Assembly: GCA_023435265.1 (NCBI GenBank)
Contig: JAEYRZ010000080.1
Coordinates: 1 to 14,741 of the forward strand
Direction of reading: 5' to 3'
Origin: Pseudomonadota bacterium
GTDB lineage: Bacteria; Desulfobacterota; Desulfobacteria; Desulfobacterales; Desulfosarcinaceae
Length of the DNA: 14,741 nucleotides
Positions 4,783 to 13,074 of this stretch are shown in pieces. Positions within the stretch are counted from its first letter, which is position 1; every line of letters starts with the position of its first letter. Below the pieces are notes generated by a model, which made no database searches, was not told where the DNA came from, and saw only the letters and a list, made by a program, of their open reading frames with translations. Made by a program: the position numbers and the translations under genes.

Positions 4783-7410
4783 TTGAGAGCAGCATCCACC
4801 ATCGTTTCCAGCATGACGCCCGGGGCCCAGCTGCGATCCCAGCGGGAACGGCTGCTGGAAAAGGTCGGTACGGGTCCCGCCCACATTTTGCTCAAGGAAC
4901 ATGCGGCCCTTTTGGATGAATATTTCCTTGCGGGGTTTGCCGCCAGCAAGGTTGGACCGCAAATCGGCATTCTGCGCAATCCCTATGCCCTGATCGCCCT
5001 CGGCGGCTATGGCCGGGCCGAGCAGTGCGTGTTCTCGGATATCGACCTGCTCTTTCTGTTCGAACACCGGGTGCCGCCGGAGGCCGAGGAGCTGGTGCGC
5101 GAAATCGTTTACCCGCTGTGGGACCTGGGGCTCGAGGTGAGTCATGCCACGCGCTCGATCAACGAGTGCCTTCGTCTGGCGAGGCAGGATTTTGAGGTGT
5201 TGACCGCGCTGCTGGACGGACGGTTCATTTGCGGCATGTCGCCCCTGTTCCACAAATTGACGGAGCGGCTGCGGCAGAAGTTGATCGCGGTGAAAAACAG
5301 CCGCATCATCGGCTGGCTGATCGACACCAATCATGCCCGCCACACCCGATTCGGGGACAGCGCCTACCTTCTGGAACCCAATCTCAAAGAGGGCCAGGGA
5401 GGTCTGCGCGACTATCATACGATGCTCTGGATTGCGCGCATCCTGTCCGGCATCAAGCAATCGCGCGACCTGGAATACTACGGGTACCTGTCGCACCAGG
5501 AATACCTCTCGCTGAGCGCGGCGCTCGACTTCGTATGGCAGGTGCGCAATCAGCTGCATCTCCTGCTGGGGCGCAAGTGCGATCAGCTGCACCTCGAGAA
5601 CCAGACCCGCCTTGCGGAAGTCATGCACATCACGGAGTCCGCAGGGCTTCTGCCGGTCGAAAAGCTGCTGGGCGAACTGCACGGCCACATGGAATTTATC
5701 AAACAGTCCTACCGGGTCTTCATTTATGAGCTGGAGCAGCGCAAACGGTTGAGCCGCAAGAACAAGCATCTCAAACACACCCGGGTGGCCGGGCTGAAAT
5801 TCAACCGCGGCATGCTCAATTTCGTTTCCCCGGAAGCCATCGTCCGCAATCCGCAGCTGCTGATCCGGATCTTCGTGGAAAGCGTGGTGCACAAGGCGCC
5901 CCTGAATGCCGAGGCGAGGCGCCTGGTGCGCGATTTCGGCCACCTGATCGCCGATGCGCGCTTCAGAAGCGCGCCGCCGGTAGTCGCCGATTTCGAAAAG
6001 ATCCTGATGCGCTCGTCGGCGCCTTTCGACGCGCTCAGCGCCATGCTGCACACCGGATTTCTTTCTCGGTTCATTCCCGAATTCAAACCCGTGGTCAACC
6101 GCATCCAGTTCGATCAGTATCATCTTTACCCGGCGGCCCGGCATCTGCTGCTGACCGTGCGCAAGCTCAAGTCCATCGTCGTGGATAAAACCGGAGATGA
6201 AGATCTTTTCGCCCGCCAACTCTATCGTGAAATCCGCCCCCGGCGGGCGCTCTTCTGGGCGGCCCTGCTGCACGACATCGGCAAGGGCGATCCCTCCCAA
6301 GGGCATGCCGAAAGGGGCGCCGGCCTCGCCGCGAAAATCGTTGAAGCCAAGGGCCTGGAGCACGGCGACATCGACCTGATCGTTTTTCTGGTACAGGAGC
6401 ATTTGCTGCTCTTCGATACGGCGACGCGCCGCGACATCAACGATGAGGAAACCGCCCTTTTCGTGGCCCGCCGAATCGGCAGGCCCGAACGGCTGAAGAT
6501 GCTCTACCTGCTCAGCGTCGCGGATGCGATGGCGACCGGCCCCAAGGCCTGGAACGACTGGACGGCATCGCTGATGCGCAGCCTGTTTCTGAAGACACTG
6601 AACGCCCTTACCCAGGGGGAACTGGTTTCGCGGCGTGCGCTGCGGATCATCGATGAGAAGAAAGAGCGCATTTTGACGGCCTCATTCGGTGAGGCCGGAT
6701 CGTCCGCCAATCAACAGCTTCTGGAAGTATTGCCCCCGCGCTATTTGCTGTATGCTTCTTCGCAGGATATTCCCCGGCACATGGCGCTGTACCGCGGGCT
6801 GCAGGAGGAACAGTTCGTGTTCACGGTCGAAAAGTCGGCCGATGGACGCACCCGCACGCTGACCATATGCGCCAAGGACCGCCCGGGACTTCTCTCAAGG
6901 ATCGCCGGGGTGCTGACCCTGAACAGCATCAACATCCTGGGTGTCCATATCTTCACCTGGCGCAACAATGTGGCCCTGGATATCTTCGAAGTACAGGCCC
7001 CGCCCGACCCGATCTTCGAAGCGGAGCGCTGGCAGCGCTTCGACCGTGATCTCAAGGCGGCTCTGGCCGGACGGCTCGATCTTTCCGCCGATTTATCCCT
7101 CAAGAAGAACGGCTTCAAGTCGATCAAGCCTTATACGCGTCAACGCCCGCAAAAAGTGCTCATCGACAATGAGAGTTCGAGTTTTTTCACGATCATCGAA
7201 GTGACCGCCTGGGATTTCCCGGGCTTGCTGTACCGCATTACCGACGCGCTGTTCCGCTGCCGACTGGATATCTGGGTGGCCAAGATCGCCACGCGCGTCG
7301 ACCAGGTGGTGGATGTTTTCTACGTACGCAACTTCGACGGCGATAAGATCGATCGCCCCGAGGAAGTCGAGAGCGTCAGGGCTGCGGTTGAAAAGGTTCT
7401 GGCCGGTTGA
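4783..7410 (+). CDS. glnD: bifunctional P-II uridylyltransferase/uridylyl-removing enzyme GlnD
   Basis: GlnD is the cytoplasmic glutamine sensor that uridylylates P-II at low glutamine and removes UMP at high glutamine. I choose TTG at 4783: GAGGAG lies 5 nt upstream (4772-4777), while the in-frame ATG at 4741 has no ribosome-binding site and precedes the expected transcript start. This gives 875 residues (E. coli 890). The nucleotidyltransferase domain has GGYGRAEQ and SDIDLLFLF at ~74-95. The HD uridylyl-removing domain has LLHDIGKGD with His497-Asp498. Two ACT domains follow at ~690-765 (KDRPGLLSRIAGVL) and ~800-875 (WDFPGLLYRITDAL). All catalytic motifs look intact. It leads a plus-strand run with amtB2, glnK and glnA, whose GlnK is its expected substrate. 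Placing glnD directly under a sigma-54 promoter makes the sensor itself nitrogen-inducible; enterobacterial glnD is not known for that. Confidence 0.95.
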   Translation: MRAASTIVSSMTPGAQLRSQRERLLEKVGTGPAHILLKEHAALLDEYFLAGFAASKVGPQIGILRNPYALIALGGYGRAEQCVFSDIDLLFLFEHRVPPEAEELVREIVYPLWDLGLEVSHATRSINECLRLARQDFEVLTALLDGRFICGMSPLFHKLTERLRQKLIAVKNSRIIGWLIDTNHARHTRFGDSAYLLEPNLKEGQGGLRDYHTMLWIARILSGIKQSRDLEYYGYLSHQEYLSLSAALDFVWQVRNQLHLLLGRKCDQLHLENQTRLAEVMHITESAGLLPVEKLLGELHGHMEFIKQSYRVFIYELEQRKRLSRKNKHLKHTRVAGLKFNRGMLNFVSPEAIVRNPQLLIRIFVESVVHKAPLNAEARRLVRDFGHLIADARFRSAPPVVADFEKILMRSSAPFDALSAMLHTGFLSRFIPEFKPVVNRIQFDQYHLYPAARHLLLTVRKLKSIVVDKTGDEDLFARQLYREIRPRRALFWAALLHDIGKGDPSQGHAERGAGLAAKIVEAKGLEHGDIDLIVFLVQEHLLLFDTATRRDINDEETALFVARRIGRPERLKMLYLLSVADAMATGPKAWNDWTASLMRSLFLKTLNALTQGELVSRRALRIIDEKKERILTASFGEAGSSANQQLLEVLPPRYLLYASSQDIPRHMALYRGLQEEQFVFTVEKSADGRTRTLTICAKDRPGLLSRIAGVLTLNSINILGVHIFTWRNNVALDIFEVQAPPDPIFEAERWQRFDRDLKAALAGRLDLSADLSLKKNGFKSIKPYTRQRPQKVLIDNESSSFFTIIEVTAWDFPGLLYRITDALFRCRLDIWVAKIATRVDQVVDVFYVRNFDGDKIDRPEEVESVRAAVEKVLAG

Positions 7411-7421
7411 AGGAGAATGGA

Positions 7422-7559
7422 TTGTTCAAGCGGCTTGAATCGATCTTCCGCGAAGTCATGGAAGAAAAAAGAGGGCAGGCGGCATCGGGCCGCCATGGAA
7501 AATGCAAAGGAGCAGGCGCATGCTTTCCAGACGGGCAGTACTCCAGGCCGCCGGCCTGA
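7422..7559 (+). CDS. possible 45-residue small ORF between glnD and amtB2
   Basis: A TTG at 7422 lies 6 nt after AAGGAG (7410-7415) and opens a frame to the TGA at 7557-7559, overlapping amtB2 by 40 nt. The first ~20 residues (FKRLESIFREVMEEKRGQ) look like a plausible amphipathic helix; the rest is Gly/Cys/Pro-rich and does not look like a folded protein. It may be a real leader, the remains of a small gene, or chance. A neighbouring-frame ATG at 7417 shares the same ribosome-binding site but runs through amtB2 out of frame and is rejected. Confidence 0.25.
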   Translation: MFKRLESIFREVMEEKRGQAASGRHGKCKGAGACFPDGQYSRPPA

Positions 7560-8818
7560 TCATGGGAACGGCCGCACCGGCGCTGGCCGCCGGCGGCATC
7601 GACAGTGGCGATACGGCCTGGATGATCATGGCAACGGCCCTGGTGATGATGATGACGCCGGCGGGGCTGGCCCTGTTCTACGGCGGCCTGTCGCGCTACA
7701 AGAACCTGCTCAACACCTACGCGATGACCTTTGCGGCCTATTGCCTGGCGAGCGTCGTGTGGGTGGCATGGGGCTACAGCCTCGCCTTCGGCCCGGACCA
7801 CGGCGGCGTGATCGGCGGTTTCGACCACCTGCTGCTTGCCGGCATCGGCGTGGATTCGGTAACCGGTTCCATTCCCAGCTTCGTTTTCATCCTGTTCCAG
7901 ATGACGTTCGCGTGCATCACCGTGGCCTTGGTGATCGGTGCGATCGTGGATCGGATCCGCTTTTCGGCCTGGATTATTTTCTCGATCGTATGGGTCACCC
8001 TGGTGTATTGTCCGGTCGCGCACTGGGCCTGGGGCGGCGGTTTCCTCGCCAGGATGGGCGTGCTCGATTTCGCCGGCGGCACGGTGGTGCACATCAATGC
8101 CGGCGTCGCCGGGCTGGTGCTGGCGGTCGTACTGGGCAAGCGCATCGGCTACGGCAGGGAGGCCATGTTTCCTTCGAGTGTGGCCTTGACCGGCCTGGGA
8201 GCGGCCCTTTTGTGGTTCGGCTGGTTCGGCTTCAACGCCGGCAGTCAACTGGCCGCCGATGGGCTGGCCGGTTCGGCCTTCATGGTGACCAACACTTCCG
8301 CGGCCGCGGCCGCGGTCTGCTGGATGGCTGCCGAATGGTTGCTCAGCCGAAAGCCGACCCTGTTGGGCCTGGCTTCCGGCGCCGTGGCCGGACTGGTCGC
8401 CATCACCCCGGCGGCCGGGTTCGTGGCGGTCGGCGGATCGCTGGCGATCGGCGCCGTGGCCGGCCTGCTCGGCTTTTTCAGCGTCGCCAAGCTGAAATCG
8501 CGCCTGGGCTACGACGACGCCCTGGATGCATTCGGGGTGCACGGCATCTGCGGAATCTGGAGCGCCCTGGCAACGGGACTTTTCGCCGATCCGGCGGTCA
8601 ATTCCAACGCGGTGGGGCTTTTCGCCGGAAACCCCCGCCAATTGTGGATTCAATTCATTTCGATCGTCGCCACGGCGGCGTATTCGGCCGTCATGACAAT
8701 GGTTGCCGTCGGTGCAACGCGTCTGGTCGCAGGACCGCTGCGCATCGCCCGCGAAGCGGAGATCGCCGGACTCGACAACGCCCTGCACGGCGAACGCGCC
8801 TTCGAGATCCAAAGCTGA
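7520..8818 (+). CDS. amtB: ammonium transporter AmtB (second copy, linked to glnK)
   Basis: A second Amt-family channel, 432 residues from the ATG at 7520, with AAAGGAG 7 nt upstream at 7506-7512. The ATG at 7502 overlaps that ribosome-binding site and is rejected. Residues 1-23 are a signal peptide ending ALA; it starts MLSRRAVLQAAG, a twin-arginine-like pattern unusual for a polytopic channel. The signature LDFAGGTVVHINAG carries pore His191, and FGVHGICGIWSAL carries His341, so the conduction site is intact. The cytoplasmic tail ends REAEIAGLDNALHGERAFE. glnK follows 77 bp later, the classic amtB-glnK pairing in which unmodified P-II plugs the channel after ammonium shock. It differs clearly from the first copy, so it is a paralogue of some age and not a recent duplication. 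It has no sigma-54 site of its own and probably shares the glnD transcript (109-bp gap). Confidence 0.95.
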   Translation: MLSRRAVLQAAGLIMGTAAPALAAGGIDSGDTAWMIMATALVMMMTPAGLALFYGGLSRYKNLLNTYAMTFAAYCLASVVWVAWGYSLAFGPDHGGVIGGFDHLLLAGIGVDSVTGSIPSFVFILFQMTFACITVALVIGAIVDRIRFSAWIIFSIVWVTLVYCPVAHWAWGGGFLARMGVLDFAGGTVVHINAGVAGLVLAVVLGKRIGYGREAMFPSSVALTGLGAALLWFGWFGFNAGSQLAADGLAGSAFMVTNTSAAAAAVCWMAAEWLLSRKPTLLGLASGAVAGLVAITPAAGFVAVGGSLAIGAVAGLLGFFSVAKLKSRLGYDDALDAFGVHGICGIWSALATGLFADPAVNSNAVGLFAGNPRQLWIQFISIVATAAYSAVMTMVAVGATRLVAGPLRIAREAEIAGLDNALHGERAFEIQS

Positions 8819-8895
8819 CGCGGCGGAGCGCCATCCTGAATCATCATGTATGCCGCTGAATTCATCAATGCGAAGAACGATCCAAGGAGGAGGTA

Positions 8896-9234
8896 ATGAA
8901 AAAAATCGAAGCAATCATCAAACCGTTCAAACTGGATGATGTCAAGGAGGCCTTGAACGAAATCGGCATACAAGGCATGACGATCGCCGAAGTCAAAGGC
9001 TACGGGCGCCAGAAAGGCCACAAGGAGATTTATCGCGGCGCCGAATACGTGGTCGATTTCATCCCCAAGATCAAAATCGAAATCGTTGTCGAGGATGAAT
9101 GGTCCGACAGGGTGATCGACACCATCAAGGCCTCTGCTTTCACCGGAAAACTTGGTGACGGCAAGATTTTCGTGATCCCCGTGGAACAAGCGATCCGCGT
9201 TCGAACCGGAGAAACCGGCAAAGACGCGATCTGA
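8896..9234 (+). CDS. glnK: nitrogen regulatory protein P-II
   Basis: A small cytoplasmic trimeric signal protein, 112 residues, that binds ATP/ADP and 2-oxoglutarate and controls AmtB and nitrogen enzymes. A very strong AAGGAGGAGG sits just before the ATG at 8896. The start MKKIEAIIKPFKLDDVKEAL and the T-loop GYGRQKGHKEIYRGAEY are typical. Tyr51, the uridylylation target of GlnD, is present within YRGAEY. The C-terminal P-II signature TGKLGDGKIFV (about 83-93) contributes to nucleotide binding. Coding immediately after amtB2 and before glnA, it is called glnK by context; by sequence it could equally be named glnB. Its two partners, GlnD and AmtB, are encoded in the same run of genes. Confidence 0.96.
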   Translation: MKKIEAIIKPFKLDDVKEALNEIGIQGMTIAEVKGYGRQKGHKEIYRGAEYVVDFIPKIKIEIVVEDEWSDRVIDTIKASAFTGKLGDGKIFVIPVEQAIRVRTGETGKDAI

Positions 9235-9354
9235 CCGGAAACTCGGATTCCCCGGCATTGCGGATTCGGAGCCGTTCGGTGAGCACGTCGATCCGACGCC
9301 CGAGAAGCGAATCGCCAGAACCAGTTCAGCATACCGAAAGAAAGGAGCATTTCG

Positions 9355-10767
9355 ATGACCCCCAGAGAAGTACTTGCTATGGCAAAGGAGAATCGCGTCA
9401 GTATGGTCGATTTGCGCTTCATGGACTTTCCGGGTCTGTGGCAGCATTTATCCATACCCATCCGCCAACTCAGCGAAAGCAGTTTTGAAGACGGCTTCGG
9501 ATTCGACGGCTCCAGCATCCGCGGCTGGCAGCCGATCAATGCCAGCGACATGCTGGTGATTCCCGATGCGGCGACGGCCAAGATCGATCCCTTTTTTAAG
9601 GAGCCGACCCTGGTGCTGATCTGCAACATCTTCGACCCGGTGACCCTGGAAGCCTACACCCGCGATCCGCGCCATATCGCGCAGAAGGCCGAGGCGTACC
9701 TGAAAAACACCGGCATCGGCGATACGGCCTATATCGGGCCAGAAGCCGAGTTCTTTATCTTCGACAGCATCCGTTTCGATTCGGCGCGCCACCGGGCCTA
9801 CTATGAAATCGATTCGATCGAAGGCCCCTGGAACACTTCCCGCGATGAAGGCCCCAACCTGGGCTACAAGCCACGCCACAAGGAGGCCTATTTCCCGGTA
9901 CCGCCCATGGACAAGTTCCAGGACCTGCGTACGGAAATGGTGTTGACTCTGGAGAAACTGGGCATCGAAATCGAGGCCCAGCACCACGAGGTCGCCGCGG
10001 CCGGCCAGAGCGAGATCGACATGAAATTCAAACCGCTGCTGCAAATGGGCGATCAGCTGCTGTGGTTCAAGTATGTCCTCAAGAATGTGGCCTACCGCCA
10101 CAATCACACCGTGACCTTCATGCCCAAGCCGCTTTACGAGGACAACGGCACGGGCATGCACACCCACTTGAGCATCTGGAAAGACGGCCAGCCCCTCTTT
10201 GCGGGCGACAAGTACGCCGGCGTCAGCCAGAGCGCCCTGTATGCCATCGGCGGAATCCTCAAGCACGCGCGGGCGGTGTGCGCGTTCAGCAATCCGACCA
10301 CCAACTCGTACAAGCGCCTTGTGCCGGGCTTCGAGGCCCCGGTCAACCTGGCCTATTCCAGCCGCAACCGCAGCGCGGCGATCCGCATTCCCATGTACTC
10401 CGCCTCGCCCAAGGCCAAGCGTATCGAGTTCCGCACGCCCGATCCTTCGTGCAACGGCTACCTGGCTTTTTCGGCCGTGCTGATGGCCGCCCTGGACGGC
10501 ATCCAGAATAAAATCGATCCGGGCGATCCGCTGGACAAGGACATTTACGGTCTGCCGCCCGAAGAACTGGCCCAGATTCCTTCCGCCCCGGGCTCGCTGG
10601 AAGAAGCGCTGCGGGCGCTGGACGAAGACAAGGCCTTTTTGCTCAAGGGCGATGTCTTCACCGAAGATGTGCTCCAGAAATGGATCGAGTTCAAAATCGA
10701 CAAGGAAGTCAATCCGGTGAAGTTGCGCCCGCACCCGCACGAATTCGCGCTTTACTACGACCTGTAA
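9355..10767 (+). CDS. glnA: type I glutamine synthetase
   Basis: Cytoplasmic dodecameric enzyme joining ammonium to glutamate with ATP, 470 residues. AAAGGAG (9340-9346) lies 8 nt before the ATG. The beta-grasp motif DGSSIRGW is at 51-58. Metal and substrate ligands appear in GPEAEFFIF (Glu130, Glu132), the HHEVAAAGQSEID region (Glu212, Glu220), NGTGMHTH (His269), NRSAAIRIP (Arg339, Arg344) and RIEFR (Glu358, Arg360). Tyr398 in DIYGLPPEE corresponds to the adenylylated Tyr of GSI-beta enzymes, so control by the adenylyltransferase GlnE is expected; glnE is not in this window. It follows glnK by 120 bp with no convincing promoter between them, suggesting co-transcription from the glnD promoter or an unrecognised internal start. 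Confidence 0.97.
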   Translation: MTPREVLAMAKENRVSMVDLRFMDFPGLWQHLSIPIRQLSESSFEDGFGFDGSSIRGWQPINASDMLVIPDAATAKIDPFFKEPTLVLICNIFDPVTLEAYTRDPRHIAQKAEAYLKNTGIGDTAYIGPEAEFFIFDSIRFDSARHRAYYEIDSIEGPWNTSRDEGPNLGYKPRHKEAYFPVPPMDKFQDLRTEMVLTLEKLGIEIEAQHHEVAAAGQSEIDMKFKPLLQMGDQLLWFKYVLKNVAYRHNHTVTFMPKPLYEDNGTGMHTHLSIWKDGQPLFAGDKYAGVSQSALYAIGGILKHARAVCAFSNPTTNSYKRLVPGFEAPVNLAYSSRNRSAAIRIPMYSASPKAKRIEFRTPDPSCNGYLAFSAVLMAALDGIQNKIDPGDPLDKDIYGLPPEELAQIPSAPGSLEEALRALDEDKAFLLKGDVFTEDVLQKWIEFKIDKEVNPVKLRPHPHEFALYYDL

Positions 10768-10790
10768 TCCACCTCAGCCCTCCCCAGCCT

Positions 10791-10821
10791 GCCTGCGTCG
10801 GGACTGCGTCCCGGCGCAGGC
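10791..10821 (+). terminator. strong hairpin after glnA
   Basis: Arms GCCTGCGTCGGGAC (10791-10804) and GTCCCGGCGCAGGC (10808-10821) pair over 14 bp with one G-U wobble around a 3-nt TGC loop, 23 bp after the glnA stop. No T-run follows (GTTACCTTCC), so it may terminate weakly, stabilise the 3' end, or need Rho. It marks the likely end of the glnD-amtB-glnK-glnA unit. Confidence 0.65.
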
Positions 10822-10872
10822 GTTACCTTCCGGCGGTCCTGATCGCAGGATCGCTGCTCCTCGGTTTCGCCC

Positions 10873-10903
10873 TTGACAAAACCCCCGGCGCCCTGCAAAC
10901 AAT
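10873..10903 (+). promoter_or_regulatory. possible housekeeping promoter of asnB
   Basis: A perfect -35 TTGACA (10873-10878) is followed after a long 19-nt spacer by AACAAT (10898-10903), four of six -10 bases. It lies between the glnA hairpin and the asnB start, so asnB may have its own promoter. The weak -10 and long spacing keep confidence low. Confidence 0.35.
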
Positions 10904-10932
10904 GGTGCGCTGCAGATGAAAGGGAAGCCTTA

Positions 10933-12912
10933 ATGTGCGGAATCGCCGGTATCATCGACTTCAGCCGCCGGGAAGATCGCGCGCCGGCAATGCGGCGCAT
11001 GCTGCGCGCGTTGCAGCACCGCGGGCCGGACGCCACGGGCGTTTATCAGAGCGGTCACGCCGCCCTGGCCCATGCGCGCCTGAGCATCATCGATCTTGCC
11101 GGCGGCCATCAGCCGATGGCCAACGAGGGCCAGACGGTATGGATCGTTTTCAACGGCGAAATCTTCAACTACCCTGAATTGCGCACGGAGCTGATCGGAC
11201 GCGGCCACCGCTTCGCGACCCAGAGCGATACCGAAGTGATCGTGCATTTGTACGAAGAACACGGCAGCGGCCTTTTTACCCACCTGAACGGGCAGTTCGC
11301 CCTGGCCGTCTGGGACCAAAGCAAACAGGAACTGCTGTTGGGGCGCGACCGCATGGGCATACGGCCGCTTTTTTACCATCTCGACGGCCCTGTCCTGCAC
11401 TTCGCATCCGAGATCAAGGCCCTTTTCACCGACCGGCGCATTCCGCGGCGCCTCGACGCGCAAACGCTGGCCGATGTCTTTACCTGCTGGACGCCGGTGG
11501 ATCCCTTGACCGCCTTCGAGGGCATCCGGCAGCTGCCGCCGGCCCATTTCGCCGTTTTCAACCGGCACGGCCTGCATTGCGCGCGCTACTGGCAACTCGA
11601 TTTCACGCCCGACCTCACGGACCGCTCCGAAACCGAGCGGACGGAAGAACTGAACAGCCTGCTGCTGGATGCCGCCCGCATCCGCCTGCGCGCGGACGTG
11701 CCGGTCGGCGCCTACCTGAGCGGCGGAATCGACTCGACCTTCATCAGCACGATGGTCAAGCGGCATTTCAACAACCGGCTCCACCCGTGCGCCGTGGAAT
11801 TCAGTGACCACCGTTTCGATGAGCGCCGCTTCCAAAACACGGCCGTAGCGGCGCTCAAAACCGACCACCGCAGTGTGCGCTGCACGGAACAGGATATCGC
11901 AGCCGCCTTCCCCCAGGTCATCTGGCATGCCGAAGCCCCCCTCATCCGTACGGCTCCTGCGCCGCTCATGCTGCTGTCGAAGCTGGTGCGGCAGAGCGGC
12001 TTCAAGGTCGTGCTGACCGGCGAGGGCGCCGACGAGATCTTCGCCGGATACAACATTTTCAAAGAAGCCAAGATCCGCCGATTCTGGGCGCGCCATCCCG
12101 AATCGGCCTGCCGGCCCCATTTGCTGCGCCGGCTCTACCCGTACATCTTCGACGACCGGAATCAGCCCAGAGCGTTTCTGTTCGGATTTTTCAAGAAGGG
12201 GCTGCAGGACACCGCCTCGCCGGTTTACTCCCACCTTGTGCGTTGGCAAAATACGGTGCAGCTGCAGAGCTTTTTCAATGCCGGCTACCTGCCACAAGCG
12301 GATCTGGGAACCTTTGCGGCACGCATTGTCGGGACGCTGCCGAAGGCGTTCGGCTGCTGGCATCCCCTGGGTCAGGCGCAGTACCTGGAGAGCACGCTAT
12401 TTCTGTCCAACTATCTGCTCTCTTCACAAGGCGACCGCATGGCCATGGCCAACTCCGTGGAAGGCCGATTTCCCTTCCTCGACTACCGCGTGGTCGAACG
12501 GGCCGCACGCCTGCCGGCCGATTTACGGCTGCACGGCCTGACCGAAAAGTACATCCTCAAACAGATCGCCCGGAACCAGGTGCCGGACGATCTGATCCGC
12601 CGGCCCAAGCAGCCCTACCGGGCGCCTATCAGCCGATGCTTCAGCGGGCCCGCCGCTCCCGACTGGGTCCATGATCTGCTGTCGGAGCGCAGCTTGAAAC
12701 GTGCCGGCTGCTTCGACCCAGCGAGGGTCGGGCATCTGGCCGAAAAATGCCGTCAGCCGTCCGGCCTTTCCAGCGAACGCGAAAACATGGCCCTGGCTGC
12801 GATTCTCTCCACGCAACTGCTGGATCATCAGTTCATCCGCAATTTCCCGGAATTCGACGACGCGCCCATGCCCCATACGGTCGACGTCCGCCAGGACCGG
12901 GAGATCAACTGA
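10933..12912 (+). CDS. asnB: glutamine-hydrolysing asparagine synthetase
   Basis: Uses glutamine, ATP and aspartate to make asparagine, or an asparagine-synthetase-like amidation of another substrate; 659 residues, cytoplasmic. The ATG at 10933 follows AAAGGGAAG and places Cys2 directly after Met as MCGIAG. After Met removal this Cys is the class-II amidotransferase nucleophile, which rules out the upstream ATG frame start at 10873. Glutaminase pocket residues appear in HARLSIID (Arg49), FNGEIFNY (Asn74, Gly75, Glu76) and SDTE (Asp99). The synthetase domain has the PP-loop SGGIDST at 263-269 and LTGEGADEIFAGY. The length is longer than E. coli AsnB (554) and closer to the AsnO/exopolysaccharide-type enzymes, so the acceptor may not be free aspartate. 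It follows glnA and would consume its product, but the hairpin suggests a separate transcript. Confidence 0.9.
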   Translation: MCGIAGIIDFSRREDRAPAMRRMLRALQHRGPDATGVYQSGHAALAHARLSIIDLAGGHQPMANEGQTVWIVFNGEIFNYPELRTELIGRGHRFATQSDTEVIVHLYEEHGSGLFTHLNGQFALAVWDQSKQELLLGRDRMGIRPLFYHLDGPVLHFASEIKALFTDRRIPRRLDAQTLADVFTCWTPVDPLTAFEGIRQLPPAHFAVFNRHGLHCARYWQLDFTPDLTDRSETERTEELNSLLLDAARIRLRADVPVGAYLSGGIDSTFISTMVKRHFNNRLHPCAVEFSDHRFDERRFQNTAVAALKTDHRSVRCTEQDIAAAFPQVIWHAEAPLIRTAPAPLMLLSKLVRQSGFKVVLTGEGADEIFAGYNIFKEAKIRRFWARHPESACRPHLLRRLYPYIFDDRNQPRAFLFGFFKKGLQDTASPVYSHLVRWQNTVQLQSFFNAGYLPQADLGTFAARIVGTLPKAFGCWHPLGQAQYLESTLFLSNYLLSSQGDRMAMANSVEGRFPFLDYRVVERAARLPADLRLHGLTEKYILKQIARNQVPDDLIRRPKQPYRAPISRCFSGPAAPDWVHDLLSERSLKRAGCFDPARVGHLAEKCRQPSGLSSERENMALAAILSTQLLDHQFIRNFPEFDDAPMPHTVDVRQDREIN

Positions 12913-13074
12913 TCGACCAACGAAATTCCTGTTGCGCTATCTAAATTCGTAAAAAGTTTCCCATGTTGCTGACGGACAGCGCGCTAAAAGTTTTAAGGTA
13001 CTGGAATATAAAAAGTATCTATTGACCACAGAGAGCACAGCGCGGTCAGGGCCGCAACCAAACAAATAATTGAA
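12913..13074 (+). other. low-GC spacer, possible left flank of a transferred segment
   Basis: The G+C content drops right after the asnB stop. This spacer is rich in A/T runs, including two AAAAGTTT tracts near 12953 and 12986. I see no gene, tRNA or clear promoter. A small inverted repeat TGACC/GGTCA lies at 13023-13027 and 13044-13048. No terminal inverted repeat of an insertion sequence could be matched, and the right side of any such element falls outside the window. Confidence 0.4.

Noticed and set aside
4765..6402. 545-codon minus-strand open frame across glnD
   Set aside because: Antisense shadow of GlnD; low-complexity composition and no ribosome-binding site tied to a credible start.
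7417..8859. 480-codon plus-strand frame starting at an ATG after the glnD stop
   Set aside because: It shares a ribosome-binding site but translates amtB2 out of frame into Arg/Gly-rich sequence.
7376..8914. 512-codon minus-strand open frame across amtB2
   Set aside because: It is the antisense shadow of a GC-rich membrane-protein gene: His/Gly/Gln/Arg-rich, no family pattern, and the plus strand has an unmistakable AmtB.
9235..9354. Separate sigma-54 promoter for glnA
   Set aside because: No GG/GC pair with 10-nt spacing and acceptable flanks was found in the 120-bp gap.
9448..10740. 430-codon minus-strand open frame across glnA
   Set aside because: Antisense shadow; glutamine synthetase motifs are complete on the plus strand.
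10873..10932. Upstream start for asnB
   Set aside because: Would bury the catalytic Cys that must follow the initiator Met; ATG 10933 gives MCGIAG.
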